A program made the position numbers and the translations under genes. Under the pieces are notes generated by a model. That model was not told the origin of the DNA. It did no database searches and was given only the letters and a program-made list of their open reading frames with translations. This document shows, piece by piece, positions 13,025 to 24,322 of a DNA stretch of 64,000 nt. How positions within the stretch are numbered: position 1 is the stretch's first letter; each line of letters opens with the position of its first letter. The DNA comes from Cucumis sativus (Eukaryota; Streptophyta; Magnoliopsida; Cucurbitales; Cucurbitaceae), in the NCBI RefSeq assembly GCF_000004075.3, contig NC_026660.2, forward strand, positions 14,403,837 through 14,467,836, in the 5' to 3' direction.

Positions 13025-15298
13025 TTACACTACTTTCGGAGGTAAGACAATCATATGTACATATTCTTCACTTGTCTTCCATTCCGACTGATTCCCAACT
13101 GGGTAGACGACCTCCGAATATGCTGCCAACAAACATTCATTAGTGTAATAGTTAGCACATAAGCTATAAACATTTATATTGTGATCCCGTGCAACAGCAA
13201 TGGCATGTGCGCATGGTCGTTGCTCAGCTTGAAACTCCATACAAGTGCACTCTTGAGTATGAAGATTTACGACCTCCTCTTTATCTAAATCTTTAACATG
13301 GAATTGGTAACAATCAATTGGGTTGACTTTCATTGTCAAAGCTCGTTCTTGTTTCTTTTGTAGAACTAACTCTGCCCATTTAGTCAATGTAGACGTCACT
13401 TTAATGCCTTCTTCTCGACGCTCCCAAAACCAACGTTGTAGCAAAGCTCGAACATGTTCAAGGAATGAAGCAATAGGCAAATCTCTAGGTTCTTTCAGTA
13501 TAGAATTCATGGACTCTACTATATTTGTTGTCATCATATTATATCGTCTTCTTGGACAGTGAAAACGAGACCATCGTGTTATTCCAACATCGTTTAAATA
13601 TTTTCCTGAATCCTTAGGAAATGCAAGAATACTTCTCCACGCTTCTGAGAACGTTGATTCACGATATGTTCTAGATGCATTGTAAAACAAAGTAGCTATA
13701 ATGTCATTCTTATATTTATCATTTCAAATTTTGAGTCAAGTGTTGGACACAAAGTCCATGGAATGCGGAGGGAAAAACCGATGCAATACACTTAGAAAAA
13801 CATGTTTTTTCGATCTGTCACGAAGCCTAGATTAGGCACCTCTCCTATTGCACCTTTCAATTTCTCTAAGAACCACTGTATTGAAGCATCTGTTTCTCTG
13901 TCCACCACTCCAAAGGCAAGAGGATAAATTTGATTGTTACCATCCAAGCAAACAGCAACTATCAACTGACCCCGATATTTGTTCTTAAGGAATGTTCCAT
14001 CCATGACTATAACCGGTCTAATGCAGTTTAAGAATCCTCGAACACATGGACCAACAGCCATAAAAAGATATTTGAAGAAACAATCATCTTCAAGTTCCAT
14101 GTGAAATATTGTACCTACATTTGCAAGTTTGAGAGCTTCACCATATCTAAGCAATAGATTATATGACTCTTCAGGACACCCTCGCACTCGTTCATACGCA
14201 TTTTCTCTAGCGCGCCATGCTTTTTCATAACTCATATTTATGCCATAGTCTTGCCTCATGTCTTCTATGATATCATGTGGTTTGTATAGACGACCGACTC
14301 CCTTGAACTTTGACTTTATTAATTCTCCAACAACCCAAGATTTTGCTTGCCTATGGTCACGATTCAAAACGTCAAGAGAACACGAATGGACTTTGACATA
14401 CTTTTTTAATCTTAAATATATTTGAATCCTTCAATCTCATCGCTCGCAGTCTCCAACCACACTTGTTGTCAATGCATCTAACAAAGAGAACCTCTTTTGT
14501 ATACTTTTTTACTACAAACTGAAAAAAAAAATTCATCGCCAAGACACTTAATCTCATTGACAAATCTTTTTTGGAAAAAAATATTTGTCCTACATCAAAC
14601 TCCTCACTTGTAGAGCTTTCTTCGGACCAATCATTCCTATCTGTCTTCAACTTTTGGCTAGAAGAGCTGTAACGAACTTTAGATTTTCCTTTGCAATCTT
14701 TTGTAGGAGCATCTCTATGTTGTGGGATGTCAAATGATTCACTATTCATCTCTACTGGCTCCCATGTAAAAGTCTCATCTTTCGAATCATATGACTCATA
14801 TGATTCCCATATAACCGAAGTGGTCCCTATCACGTTATCACACAAGCCAACTTCAACTTCACGAACATGAACTTCATTCTCATTTAATGTATCCATTACA
14901 ATTGGAGAATGAGGGTTTAAGTTATGAGCTTGGTTGCTGCCATATACTGAATTGTAATCTTTGCTTAACACTTTTTTGCTTTGATTGCTTTTAGGCTCAA
15001 ATGAGACGTATAAAGGGACCTCTAATGGATTTTCACTAAGAAGATAAAACTTCAAATCACGGTTATTGCTTAACTCAAATGGAGGAGCTTCGTGTTCCAC
15101 TTTTATCTCATATATGCATCTTATCATTACGTCGAAATTTGAAGGGTCAACTTCTGCAAGGTCATATAATTCTGCCTGTAAATCTTTATGTGTTATTTCT
15201 TTACTGATAACGATGCCTTTTAACATGCCTCCTTCATATTTTCCTCGCCTCTCATCCCACGTACCACCGTAACGCACTAACATGGGAACATGTGACAT
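13025..15298 (-). pseudogene. MURA-type MULE transposase (frameshifted)
   Basis: Three consecutive blocks on the minus strand make one protein. 15298-14372 is the N-terminal PB1-like and MuDR DNA-binding part (CIDNKCGWRLRAMRLK). 14367-13792 is the MULE catalytic core (IVMDGTFLKNKYRGQLIV, with the first catalytic Asp). 13690-13025 is the C-terminal part with a SWIM zinc finger of the CxCx(n)CxH type (CTCMEFQAEQRPCAHAIA, near 13196-13250). Frame is lost at a run of T on the plus strand (14402-14407) and twice between 13690 and 13800, where conserved sequence continues in other frames. The product would bind the TIRs and catalyse transposition in the nucleus; as it stands it is broken. The start at 15298 precedes a plausible acidic N-terminus. 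Confidence 0.92.
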
Positions 15299-15855
15299 CC
15301 TTAAACCACCTTATACTTTTCAATTACTGCAAAAACTGATTTGAAGTTAGAATTTGACATATCACATAAACAAAGTTTATTAAAAAGCAGTAGGTAAATA
15401 CTAAATAAAACGTGCATAGTCACACCCTACATGATTTATACATTTAAGGTGCAAATATAGATACATATAACACAACACGATTCAGATTCGGATTTAAAAA
15501 AAAATTAAAACAAACCACAATGCGTGAGATGTTCGCCGGAGTAGATGATGAACGATACCGGAGTAAAGCGGAAAGTTGACAAACTTTTGAGAGAGGAGAA
15601 GAATTGCAAATGGGTTTTTCTTTTTTCTTTTTCCTTTACATAATCTACGAGAAGGATGCAACAAATGAGTTTTTCTTTTTTCTTTACGTTATCGATGAGA
15701 CTGCAACAGAAGGATTTTTCTTTTTTTTTCCCTTTACGTAATCTGTGAGGAGGGGAGAAGAAGGCTGCCTTCGAAATTCTTTTTTTTTCCTTCAGGTGAA
15801 TGACATTGAAGAGAGAGAGAGGTTGGAAAAGAAGAGAAGAGCAAATGTGAATTGA
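15299..15855 (-). promoter_or_regulatory. 5' flank of the MULE transposase
   Basis: This lies between the transposase ATG and the right TIR. It includes T-rich tracts and a stretch (15440-15620) that reappears almost unchanged in the small derivative at 31810-32000. No core promoter motif can be named with confidence. Its position suggests 5'-UTR and promoter for the transposase. Confidence 0.45.
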
Positions 15856-15974
15856 AATTAAATGAGAGTATTTTCGTCATTTCACCTCCAATTTGTTCTA
15901 AATGTCAACTTTTTTACAATCAATCCTAAAAGTCTTTATCTACCCCATTTTTGGCCTATTTTTGTCAATTCCAC
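15856..15974 (-). repeat. MULE right TIR
   Basis: This is the inverted partner of 6444-6563. It ends GTCAATTCCAC, directly followed by the target duplication AATTTATCT at 15975-15983. Confidence 0.9.
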
Positions 15975-16620
15975 AATTTATCTTTATTCGAACCTTTTCA
16001 CCCAAACCCGCAATGATCGAAGAACAATCACGCACGAAGGAGTCGCGCTCGCTACCTCAAGACCGACCGGGAAAGTGACGCGGTGGCTGAGCTTGACGAA
16101 CGGAGATCGGAGTGGACGAAATCAGACGGAGGCGCGACAATTGCGAATGGAGAGGTGCGACGGTTGAGCTTCACGGACGGACGGAGACCGGTGCAGACGT
16201 AGCCAGACGAAGGCGGCGATTGGGGCTTCACGAACGAAGAGGTGATGCAGCGTCTACGGCGTGAGGCTCGACTACGATTGGAAAGGAATAGGAAGGGAAT
16301 GACTGCAGCGACTGGGTAGGGTAGAAAAGAAGAAAAGAAACGAAGAAGAAGAAGATGAAGGGTGGGGGGAGGCGTGAGAGGTGAAGATAGAGAGAGAAAT
16401 TGATTTTTCTCTTTTTTTTTAAACAATTATAATAATAATTTTTATTCAATTCTAACTATTATTATTATTTCTTATATAATTAAATCCTTATTCCCCATCC
16501 TTTCCCAACAAATCCTAAAATACAATAACACCTCAAAAACTTAAAATCTTCAAATAACGATGATTTGATATAAATAAAATAAGATAAAAATATATTACCT
16601 TAAAATTTTGGGGTGTTACA
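15975..16620 (-). mobile_element. Element A left LTR, segment 3 (LTR end)
   Basis: LTR A continues after the MULE and ends GGGGTGTTACA at 16620, immediately followed by the polypurine tract of element A. A G/C-rich part (16010-16330) gives short ORFs, which I treat as LTR sequence. Together with 2814-3189 and 5361-6443 the rejoined LTR would be about 2.1 kb. Confidence 0.8.
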
Positions 16621-16636
16621 TTCTTCCCTCCTTAAG
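16621..16636 (-). other. Polypurine tract of element A
   Basis: On the minus strand this reads CTTAAGGAGGGAAGAA directly before the 3' LTR, the expected place for the plus-strand primer of reverse transcription in a gypsy element. Confidence 0.8.
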
Positions 16637-17937
16637 AAACTTTCGTCCTCGAAAGTTCTAATCCTCAAATAACTATGGATAACGAGCTCTCATCTCATCC
16701 TCTCGCTTCCATGTCGCCTCTTCAACTCGATGGTTCTGCCTCAAAACCTTTACTAATGCAATCCCTCAACTACAAAGCATCTGCCTCTCTAGTCAAAATC
16801 TCGACTAGTTGCTCCACATAGCTCAAATTCTCATCAATCTCTAGTGGTTCGTAGTCCACCACATGAGATGGATCTGCCACATACTTTCTCAACATCGAAA
16901 CATGAAAAACATTATGAACTGCAAAGAGAGATGGTGGTAATGCCAAACGATACGCCACAACACCAATTCTCTCTGAAATCTCAAATGGTCCAACGAAACG
17001 AGGACTCAACTTCCCTTTTTTTTCAAAACGCATAACACCCTTCATAGGTGCTACCTTCAAGAATACCTTATCTCTCACATCAGCATAACTTTTCTGTCTA
17101 TGCTGCGTTGTTTGCATACGTGCTCTAATCTTCTGCATAGCTTCATTTGTCGAACCAACTCAGGACCCATCAATCTCTGTTCACCAACCTCATTCCAACA
17201 AATAGGAGATCTACAACATTTACCATACAAAGCCTCAAATGGCGCCATGCCAATAGTAGCCTGAAAACTGTTATTATAAGCAAACTCCATCAAATGCAAG
17301 TGAGAGTCCCAACTACCTGAAAACTCTAATGCAAAGCTCGCAACATATCCTCCAACACTTGGTTCAAACGTTCAGTTTGACCATCAGTCTGTGCATGAAA
17401 GGTTGTACTAAAATCTAATTTGTGCCCATGGCAGTATGAAGTTCCTTCTAAAACTTGGAAGTAAAACGTGCATCTCTGTCAGAAACAATAGACACAGGCA
17501 CTCCATGCAGTCTCACAATCTCAGTTAAATATTATTGTGCCCACTTACTGTGTAACCCTTCAAGATTCTAGGCAGTCTTGTAATAAAATCCATCGACACA
17601 TTCTCCCACTTCCATTCTAGCATACTCAAAGGCTGTAACAAACCTGCTGGTTTTTGTCTAGGTGCCTTAACCTGCTGACACACTAGACACTTACGAACAA
17701 ACTCTGCCACTTCCCTCTTCATATTACGCCACCAATAAACTCGTTTAGATCCTCATACATTTTCGTACTACCAGAATGCATGGAAAATGGGGAATTATGG
17801 GCTTCATTTAGTAAGTCACTCTTAACTGCAATGTCTACTAGCACACATAGACGTCTCTCAAACAACAGCCCACCATCAGAGGATATGGAGAACTCATCAG
17901 TTTTCACTGATCCTACAAGGTGACGTCTCTCCACCAA
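16637..17937 (-). pseudogene. Gypsy integrase with chromodomain remnant (element A)
   Basis: From the right, the N-terminal zinc-binding part is decayed (CLVCQQVKAPRQKP survives near 17660). The core follows with MDFIT (first catalytic Asp), SIVSDRDARF (second Asp, near 17485) and ERLNQVLEDML (Glu, near 17345). The C-terminal part has VGPFEISERIG, and FHVSMLRKY near 16880. Between 16637 and 16770 an EATW-type word and EDEMRARYP survive, typical of a Tekay/Del-type chromodomain end. Several stops and frameshifts separate the pieces. Family members insert the cDNA copy into chromatin; this copy cannot make the whole protein. Confidence 0.88.
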
Positions 17938-18587
17938 ACAAGGATCACTACTCTGAGCACAATAATTTTTTGCCTCAAAGTTGGTTGCACTGTTAACTGA
18001 GCTAACTGTGAGGTGACTGCCCCCACTGATACTACAATCTCAGCTCTCTCAATGTCTCGATGTAATGGGGCCTGTCTGGTAATAAGTGCTGCTGAATGTG
18101 ATACTTTCCCACTAAGAGCATCAGCTACCACATTCGCTTTACCTGGATGGTATAATATCTCATAGTCATAATCTTTTACTAACTCACGCCACCTTCGTTG
18201 TCTCATATTTAACTCCTTCTAGGTGAAGAAGTATTTCAGGCTCTTATGGTTAGTAAAGATTTGTATCTTTTCACCATACAAGTAATGTCTCCAAATTTTT
18301 AGTGCAAAAACTATTGCTGCCAACTCCAAATCATGCGTAGGGTAGTTCTGCTCATGACTTTTCGATTGACGAGAGGCATAAGCAACCACCTTACCCTGTT
18401 GCATTAAAACATAACCCAGTCCTTTTCTAGAGGCATCACTATAAATAACAAAACTACCAGATCCATCTGGTACTGTAAGAACCGGCGCAATAACCAGCTT
18501 TTGCTTAAGGTTCTTAAAACTATCATCACATGTTAAGCTCCAAACAAAAGGAGTCCCCTTCCTGGTAACGAGAAAAGTCCTCCACAA
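17913..18587 (-). pseudogene. Gypsy RNase H region (element A)
   Basis: The minus frames show [20 protein letters not shown] (first catalytic Asp), [20 protein letters not shown] (Glu) and [11 protein letters not shown], where the usual Asp before HKSL is Asn. A stop after this last motif separates it from [20 protein letters not shown] and the following ADALS stretch. This domain degrades the RNA template during reverse transcription. The Asp-to-Asn change and the stop suggest inactivity. Confidence 0.88.
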
Positions 18588-19361
18588 ACCTCCGATAATA
18601 TCCTGCTAAACCCAGAAAACTACGAACCTCACTAACTGTAGAGGGTCGAGACCAACTGGTAACAACTTCAATCTTTACAGGATCCACAAACACTCCCTCA
18701 CTAGATACCACATGACCAAGGAAAGCCACCTGCTTCAACCAGAATTCACACTTTGATAATTTAGCATAAAGTTTATTGGCTCGAAGAGTCTCTAAAAATG
18801 TATGTAAATGCTCCTCATGTTCAGTCTCTATCTTGGAATAAACCAAAATATCATCAATGAAGACTATTACAAAAGTGTCTAAGAAATCCTTAAACACCTT
18901 TTTCATCAAATCCATAAATACAACAGGTGCATTGGTCAAATCAAAAGACACTACAATGAATTCGTAATGCCCATACCTCGAACGAAAACAGTCTTAGGAA
19001 TGTAACTGTCTCTAATCCTCAACTGGTGATAACCTGACCGCAAGTCAATCTTAGAGAATACAGTGGCTCCTTGCAACTGATCAAACAAATCATCAATTCT
19101 GGGCAGTGGATACCTATTCTTGACTGTCACCTTATTAAGTTCTCTGTAATCAATACAAAGACGCATCGATCCATCCTTCTTCTTCACAAACAGTGCTGGT
19201 GCATCCCAAAGGGACACACTAGGTCGAATAAAACCCTTGTCTAGCAACTCTTGTAACTGTACCTTCAGTTCTTTCAATGGGAGTAGTACCTGGCTCCAAC
19301 ACAGTAGCAAAATCAATCTCCCTATGAGGCGGAAGTCCTGGAAGCTCTTCTGGAAAAACAT
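18526..19361 (-). pseudogene. Gypsy reverse transcriptase (element A)
   Basis: There are two overlapping frames. 19361-18951 carries [38 protein letters not shown] and [15 protein letters not shown]. 18951-18526 carries the polymerase motif [12 protein letters not shown] and [19 protein letters not shown], ending with the GLAGYYRRF thumb word. A frameshift near 18951 divides the domain just before the FIDD active site. The order gag-PR-RT-RH-IN is that of Ty3/gypsy. Confidence 0.92.
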
Positions 19362-19877
19362 CTGGGTATTCTTTTACCACAGGTTTTGAAGTTAAAGAAA
19401 TCTCACCTTCCCTAGTGTCCACCATACTGGCCAAAATACTCCAGGTACCCTGGTTGAGCAGTTTACTAGCTTTCATAGCTGAAATCACTTTAGGTAGTAC
19501 CACTGTTCCTACCGCTTTGAATTTAAAACTAGGCTTGGTAGGAGGACTGAACACTACCTTCTTTTATGAGAACAATCAATGCTAGCATGATTAATAGCTA
19601 ACCAATCCATGCCTAAGATTACATCAAAGTCACGCATATCCAATACTCATAAAGTTACATCTAGCACACGACCAGTTATCTCAATTTTACATGCTTTGAT
19701 CTTTTCCTTAGACAACATAATTTTCTCAGACGGTGTAGACATTGATAAAACGTAATCTAAGGGCTCCACCTCTAAGCATGCATGTGTTACAAATAACGAG
19801 GAAATAAAAGAATGGGAAGATCCTAAGTCAAACAAAGTTAAGGCAAAGTGCCCTAACGCTAGTAGCGTACCTGTCAC
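19362..19877 (-). pseudogene. Gypsy aspartic protease and linker (element A)
   Basis: The minus frame reads TLFDLGSSHSFISS, matching the retroviral-type protease site, with Leu in place of the Ser/Thr of DSG/DTG. The flap region continues with VEPLDYVLSMSTPSEKIMLS. The downstream linker has [20 protein letters not shown], typical of the PR-RT boundary in plant gypsy elements. A stop follows VLDVTL near 19647. The enzyme would normally cleave the Gag-Pol polyprotein. Confidence 0.85.
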
Positions 19878-19900
19878 AACTGTGTCAGCCCTCTCTGCCT

Positions 19901-21100
19901 CTAGTCTACTAATGGCAAACTTGTACCCCGATGTGGGGCTCTCACTCTCTGACTACTCTGCCTAGTCTTAGTAAATCTCAAGGGACAACGATCAACCATG
20001 TGTCCCTCCTGCCTGTACTTGAAGCAAACTCTGGTCCCACCTAAACAACGACCTAGATGGAGCCTTCCACACGTGTTGCATAATGGCTTCTCTCTAGTAG
20101 TGTCCCCTGCCCTACCAGGACTCTGCTGGAAACTGCAAAGAGGACCACTTAATCTCAAGTTCCTCTGAGGAACTTCCACAAACCACTTTTCTACTTTCCT
20201 TTTCTGACCATATGATTTTCCCTTATCAAAATTCTTTGCATGAACCTCGTCCTTCCCAATACTTATATCCACTGCAAGACACAGTGCTTCAGCCTGAGTG
20301 GTGGGCTTTAGTGCTTACACAAAGCCTCTGATCTCATCCCTCAATCCTCTAACAAACCTCTCAGCTCTGGGCTGCTAATTACCAACAAGCTCAAGGGCAA
20401 AGCGCGATAGCATGTCGAACTCCTGGTCATACTCCTCAACTGTCATGTGTCCTTGCTTCAATTCCAAGAATTTCTGGCTTTTAACATCTCTAAGGTTAGC
20501 TGAGAAAAACTTGGTATAGAAGCAGTCTCTAAACTGGTCCCAAGTGATCTGTCTCACATCCCCACCTAACATACGCATCGTGGACCTCTACCAGATAATA
20601 CCTTTGTCCTTGAGAAGAAAAATAGCACACTGAACCCTATGCTCCTCTTGACACTTCATGTAGTTAAATATGGTTTCCACAGTGGACAACCACAACTCTG
20701 CCTTGGTAGGATCCTTCAGTGATCCATCAAAAGTTTAAGGGTCAAATTTCCTAAAGTCTCTCAAGTGTTTCTCCTCGGCAGAAAGCTGGTTTGGTAGTAT
20801 ATGTGGCTGTTGTACAGCCGATTCCTGTGTAGGAGGGGCTACAGGTGTAGGTGGAGCTGTTGGTACAGGGAGAACCACTTGTGCAGGCGGAACCACTATT
20901 GTCTGCTGGTTCTGAGCCATATCAACCATAAGATCCATGAACCTCTGCTCCATGTGAGCAGCCAGTGTAGCTAAATCGGTGTGAGTCACTGGTGCAGCAG
21001 GTATTTGCTGTTCAGCTTGACCCTCAACAGGTTTATTACACCCTGCTCCTCTACCTCGGCCTCTACGACCTCCTCTACGTGCATCTCTCTTTGGCGGCAT
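19901..21100 (-). pseudogene. Gypsy Gag (element A)
   Basis: It starts MPPKRDARRGGRRGRGRGAG at 21100, an Arg/Gly-rich N-terminus, followed by a Pro-rich linker and LSAEEKHLRDFRKFDP. A stop at 20735-20737 and others between 20272 and 20580 break the frame. The capsid part has RMLGGDVRQITWDQFRDCFY and the nucleocapsid end has one zinc knuckle, CFKYRQEGHMVDRC, where the second Cys has become Tyr. Gag packages element RNA; this copy is disabled. Confidence 0.9.
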
Positions 21101-21309
21101 AATTCCTATTATCCACCAATAACTCTCTTTTAATAGTCTTAAACAAAGGAGTACTTCATACAGTCTAGTTTAAATTAGGCAAAGTCATGCAAATAAACCA
21201 TACATATAAGCATAAAGCATACCTAATGAGAGACGAAGGGTCACGTTAGCCATAGGGACACAAAAACATAGAATTACATAATAAGTCAGTCTACAGAACC
21301 TAAAACTTA

Positions 21310-21322
21310 GGCTCTGATACCA
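21310..21322 (-). other. Primer binding site, initiator Met tRNA (element A)
   Basis: On the minus strand it reads TGGTATCAGAGCC, complementary to the 3' end of plant initiator tRNA-Met. It lies two bases inside the right LTR, as expected for minus-strand priming. Confidence 0.9.
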
Positions 21323-21324
21323 AC

Positions 21325-21755
21325 TGTAAACACCCAACTTTTCTAACTAAGTCGAAGTCATTAATTTTGACAAAGAGACCTTGATTGACACAAAATATAT
21401 TAAAACTCATTTGAAATCAAATGATCAAAGAAAACAAACTTAAGTTCGAACCCTATTTCAAATAACCAAAAAAAAAAAACTCAAAGAAATACTTACAAAT
21501 CATCAGTTCATGAATTCAGTTAAACCACAAAATTTTCTAAACAGTTACAAGTACTTAAAGGAAATAAGAAAACAAAACATTAAGCGGAAGCAAATTAAAA
21601 TATTCCCTAAGGAAATCACGCTTCCTATGGAGTACCCTGCACAGTCAAAGTCTTGTGATCTCGCAGGATACACATAATCAGTCTAACGCCCCGAAGGACG
21701 CATAAATCAGTCTAGTGTTTTGCAGAAACATATATCAGTCTAGTGCTCTCGTAGG
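21325..21755 (-). mobile_element. Element A right (5') LTR, truncated
   Basis: It begins TGTAAACACCCAACTTTTCT and follows 2814-3189, skips about 150 bases near 21640, then matches 5380-5500 into the 30-bp minisatellite. At about 21755 it breaks off at 'ggatac' and continues as reverse-transcriptase sequence of element B, so most of the LTR is missing. Confidence 0.8.
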
Positions 21756-22433
21756 ATACTACATGACCAAGGTATGACTCCTGCTTCAACCAGAACTCGC
21801 ACTTAGAAAACTTGGCATATAACTTATTCACTCGAAGGGTCTCCAACACTTGATGCAAATGCTCCTCATGCTCAGCCTCTGTCTTGGAGTAAACCAAGAT
21901 GTCATCAATAAAAACTCATAATGTCCATAAAAGAGGATTAAAGGTCGTCTTAGATATATCACTGTTCCTAATCCTCAACTGATGATATCTCAAACATAAA
22001 TCGATCTTAGAGAACACCGTGGCTCCCTGCAGCTTATCAAATAGGTCCTCAATTCTAAGCAACGGATATTTGTTCTTGAATGTCACCTTGTTAAGCTCTC
22101 TATAGTAAGGCAAAGACGCATCGACCCATCTTTCTTCTTCACAAACAACACTAGTGCTCCCCAAGGTGACACACTAGGTCAAATAAAACCCTTGTCGAGT
22201 AGTTCCTGAAACTGGACCTTCAACTCCTTCAGTTCCGCTGGCGCCATTCTGTATGGGGCTCTCGATATGAGACCAATACCTGGTTCGAGCTTTATGGCAA
22301 AATCAACCTCTCTGCGAGGCAGAAGTCCTGGAAGCTCCTCTGGAAAAACATCGGGATATTCCCTTACCATTGGCTCAGATGATAAAGATACTTTAGGCCC
22401 TCTAATGTACACAACACTAGCCAAGATACTCAA
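21712..22433 (-). pseudogene. Gypsy reverse transcriptase fragment (element B)
   Basis: The minus frames read [29 protein letters not shown] near 21895, a decayed [13 protein letters not shown] and ELLDKGFI. About 120 bases between the HYEF word and the FIDD site are deleted, and the 3' half of pol is absent because the fragment ends at the junction with LTR A near 21755. The sequence is related to element A but clearly diverged from it. Confidence 0.85.
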
Positions 22434-22854
22434 GTACCCTGGTCGAGCAGCTTACTAACCTTCATGGCTGAGATAACTTTGGGTAGAACCACAGTCCCTG
22501 CCCCCTTATACTTTAAACTAGTTGCCTCGAGAGGGTTAAAAATTACCTCCTTGCAGGAACAATCTATGCTTGCATGGTTAGCCGATAGCCAATCCATGCC
22601 TAATATTATATCAAAATCTCACATGTCCAATACCAATAAAGTTACATTAAAACATGCTCTGCTACTTCTATCTGACATGCTTTTATCTTTTCTCTCGACA
22701 ACATAATTTCTCCAGATGGAGTAGAAATAGACAACAGGTAACTTAAGGGTTCTACTTCTAAATTCATATGTTGTACAAACACTGAGGATATAAAAGAATG
22801 AGAGGACCCCGAATTAATACTAAAACAAGGTGTCCCAAGATTGGGAGTGTACAT
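22434..22854 (-). pseudogene. Gypsy protease fragment (element B)
   Basis: The protease site reads INSGSSHSFISSVFV, with Asn where the catalytic Asp belongs, so this copy would be inactive even if it were made. VEPLSYLLSISTPSGEIMLS follows. Stops and frameshifts separate it from the reverse transcriptase block. Confidence 0.8.
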
Positions 22855-22858
22855 GTCA

Positions 22859-24097
22859 TCAGTGTGCCAACTCTCTCGGCCTCCTGCCTATTAGGGGCAA
22901 AAACTCTCCCCTGATGGGTTGAGGAAGTTTGGTTCGCAACAACTCCGAATGACTTATGAGGGCACTTATTAGATGTCCTGGTTGCCTACACTTGTAACAT
23001 ACTCCACTTCCTGCTAGGCAACTACCAGAGTGAGGTCTTCCACAATTAGGACACATGGGTAGTATCTTCAAGGTTTGGCCTGCCTGAGCGGCTTGCTGTC
23101 GGTGCCGTTGGAAGAAACCACCTGATCTCAAATTCCTCTATGGTGCTGCTATAGGCTTCTGCTCAATCTTTCATTTCTATCCCGAAGTTGGCCCCTTCTC
23201 TACAACCTTGGCCAACATCGTCGTCTCATGAAAACTCATGTCTACGGCCATGTGCAATGCATCAGCTTGGGTGGTTGGTCTAAGGACGCGAACAAAACCC
23301 TAAATCTCTGACTTGAGACCTCTGACGAACTTGTCAGCCCTCTCAGCCTCAGTTCTCACTAAATTGGGTGTAAACCAGGATAACGCATTCAACTCCTCAT
23401 CATACTCTTCCACGGTCATGTTGCCTTGCTCTAGCTTTAGGAACTCTTGACACTTGGCCTCTCTCACTATGGCGGAGAAGAATTTGGCATAAAAGTTCTC
23501 CTTGAACTGCTCCTAAGTGATCTTACTTATATCTCCACCCAACATCCTCTTTGTGGAATCTCACCAACCTCTGCCTTTGTCAATCAGTAAGTACACAGCG
23601 CACTGAACCTTATGGTCATTGGGGCACTTCATATAACGAAAGATGGTCTCCATCGAACTCAATTACATCTGTGCTTTGGTGGGGTCTATTAAAGATCCAT
23701 TGAAAGTTCCAGGGTTATACTTCCTGAAGTCCCTCAAGTGCTTGGCTTCGGCTGAAAGCATGTCTGGTAAGTGTTGAACTATGATTGGGGCTTGGACTCT
23801 TGTAGCTAGAATCTGATCACTTGCAACCAGTGCCTGAACAGGAGCTGTCTGAGTCTGCAGGGCAGGCTGTCGTTGTGCCATTACTTCAAACAATAAGCCT
23901 ATGTACCTATGCTCTATAGCAGCAAGGTCTGCTTGAGTAGTAGGTGCAGTAGGGTTGACACCTGGTACAGTTGGTTGTCCCTCGGGCTGTCCTCCAAGTT
24001 GTCCTTCAGGTTGTCCTTCTAGTTGTTCCGCAGGCTGGTTACGTCCAGCTCCTCTGCCTCCTCCACCACCTCTACGAACACTTCCACGTGGCGGCAT
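22859..24097 (-). pseudogene. Gypsy Gag (element B)
   Basis: It starts MPPRGSVRRGGGGGRGAGRN at 24097 and has a short degenerate repeat of GQPEGQ/GQLGGQ type, then LSAEAKHLRDFRKYNPGTF. The capsid region (23140-23660) is out of frame in several places. The zinc knuckle begins CYKCRQPGH, but the final Cys position is lost. It is the same Gag type as element A, with different N-terminal repeats. Confidence 0.88.
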
Positions 24098-24307
24098 TTT
24101 TCCTAATTTCCACCATTAAAAGTCTTTCACTACGAGTTCATTTATAACATGCTTACTTACTTATCTAGTTTAATTTAGACAAGGTCATATGCACAATCTT
24201 AAATTATATCATAAAAACGTACCTGACGAGTGACGAAGGATCATATTAACCATAGGGATAAAATCAAAGACTTACATCGTAAGTTAGTCTACAGAATCTA
24301 AAACTTT

Positions 24308-24320
24308 GGCTCTGATACCA
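24308..24320 (-). other. Primer binding site, initiator Met tRNA (element B)
   Basis: TGGTATCAGAGCC on the minus strand, two bases from the LTR start at 24323; the same primer type as element A. Confidence 0.9.
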
Positions 24321-24322
24321 AC

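Larger units (their letters stand above)
6444..15974. mobile_element. Mutator-like element with ULP1 gene (complete, 9,531 bp)
   Basis: The terminal inverted repeats are 6444-6563 (starting GGGGAATTGAC) and 15856-15974 (ending GTCAATTCCAC), and pair over about 120 bases. The 9-bp sequence AATTTATCT flanks both ends (6435-6443 and 15975-15983), a perfect Mutator-type target duplication. The outermost right TIR bases differ by one (CCAC for CCCC). It interrupts the left LTR of element A. Inside are a plus-strand ULP1-like gene and a minus-strand MURA transposase that point toward each other, with captured kinase sequence between. This layout resembles the ULP1-carrying MULEs described in melon and Arabidopsis. 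Both genes carry breaks, so the element is probably not autonomous now. Confidence 0.93.

Noticed and set aside
21310..21322. Match to initiator tRNA-Met
   Set aside because: Only the primer-binding 3' end is matched, next to an LTR; it is not a tRNA gene. No other tRNA or rRNA gene was found.
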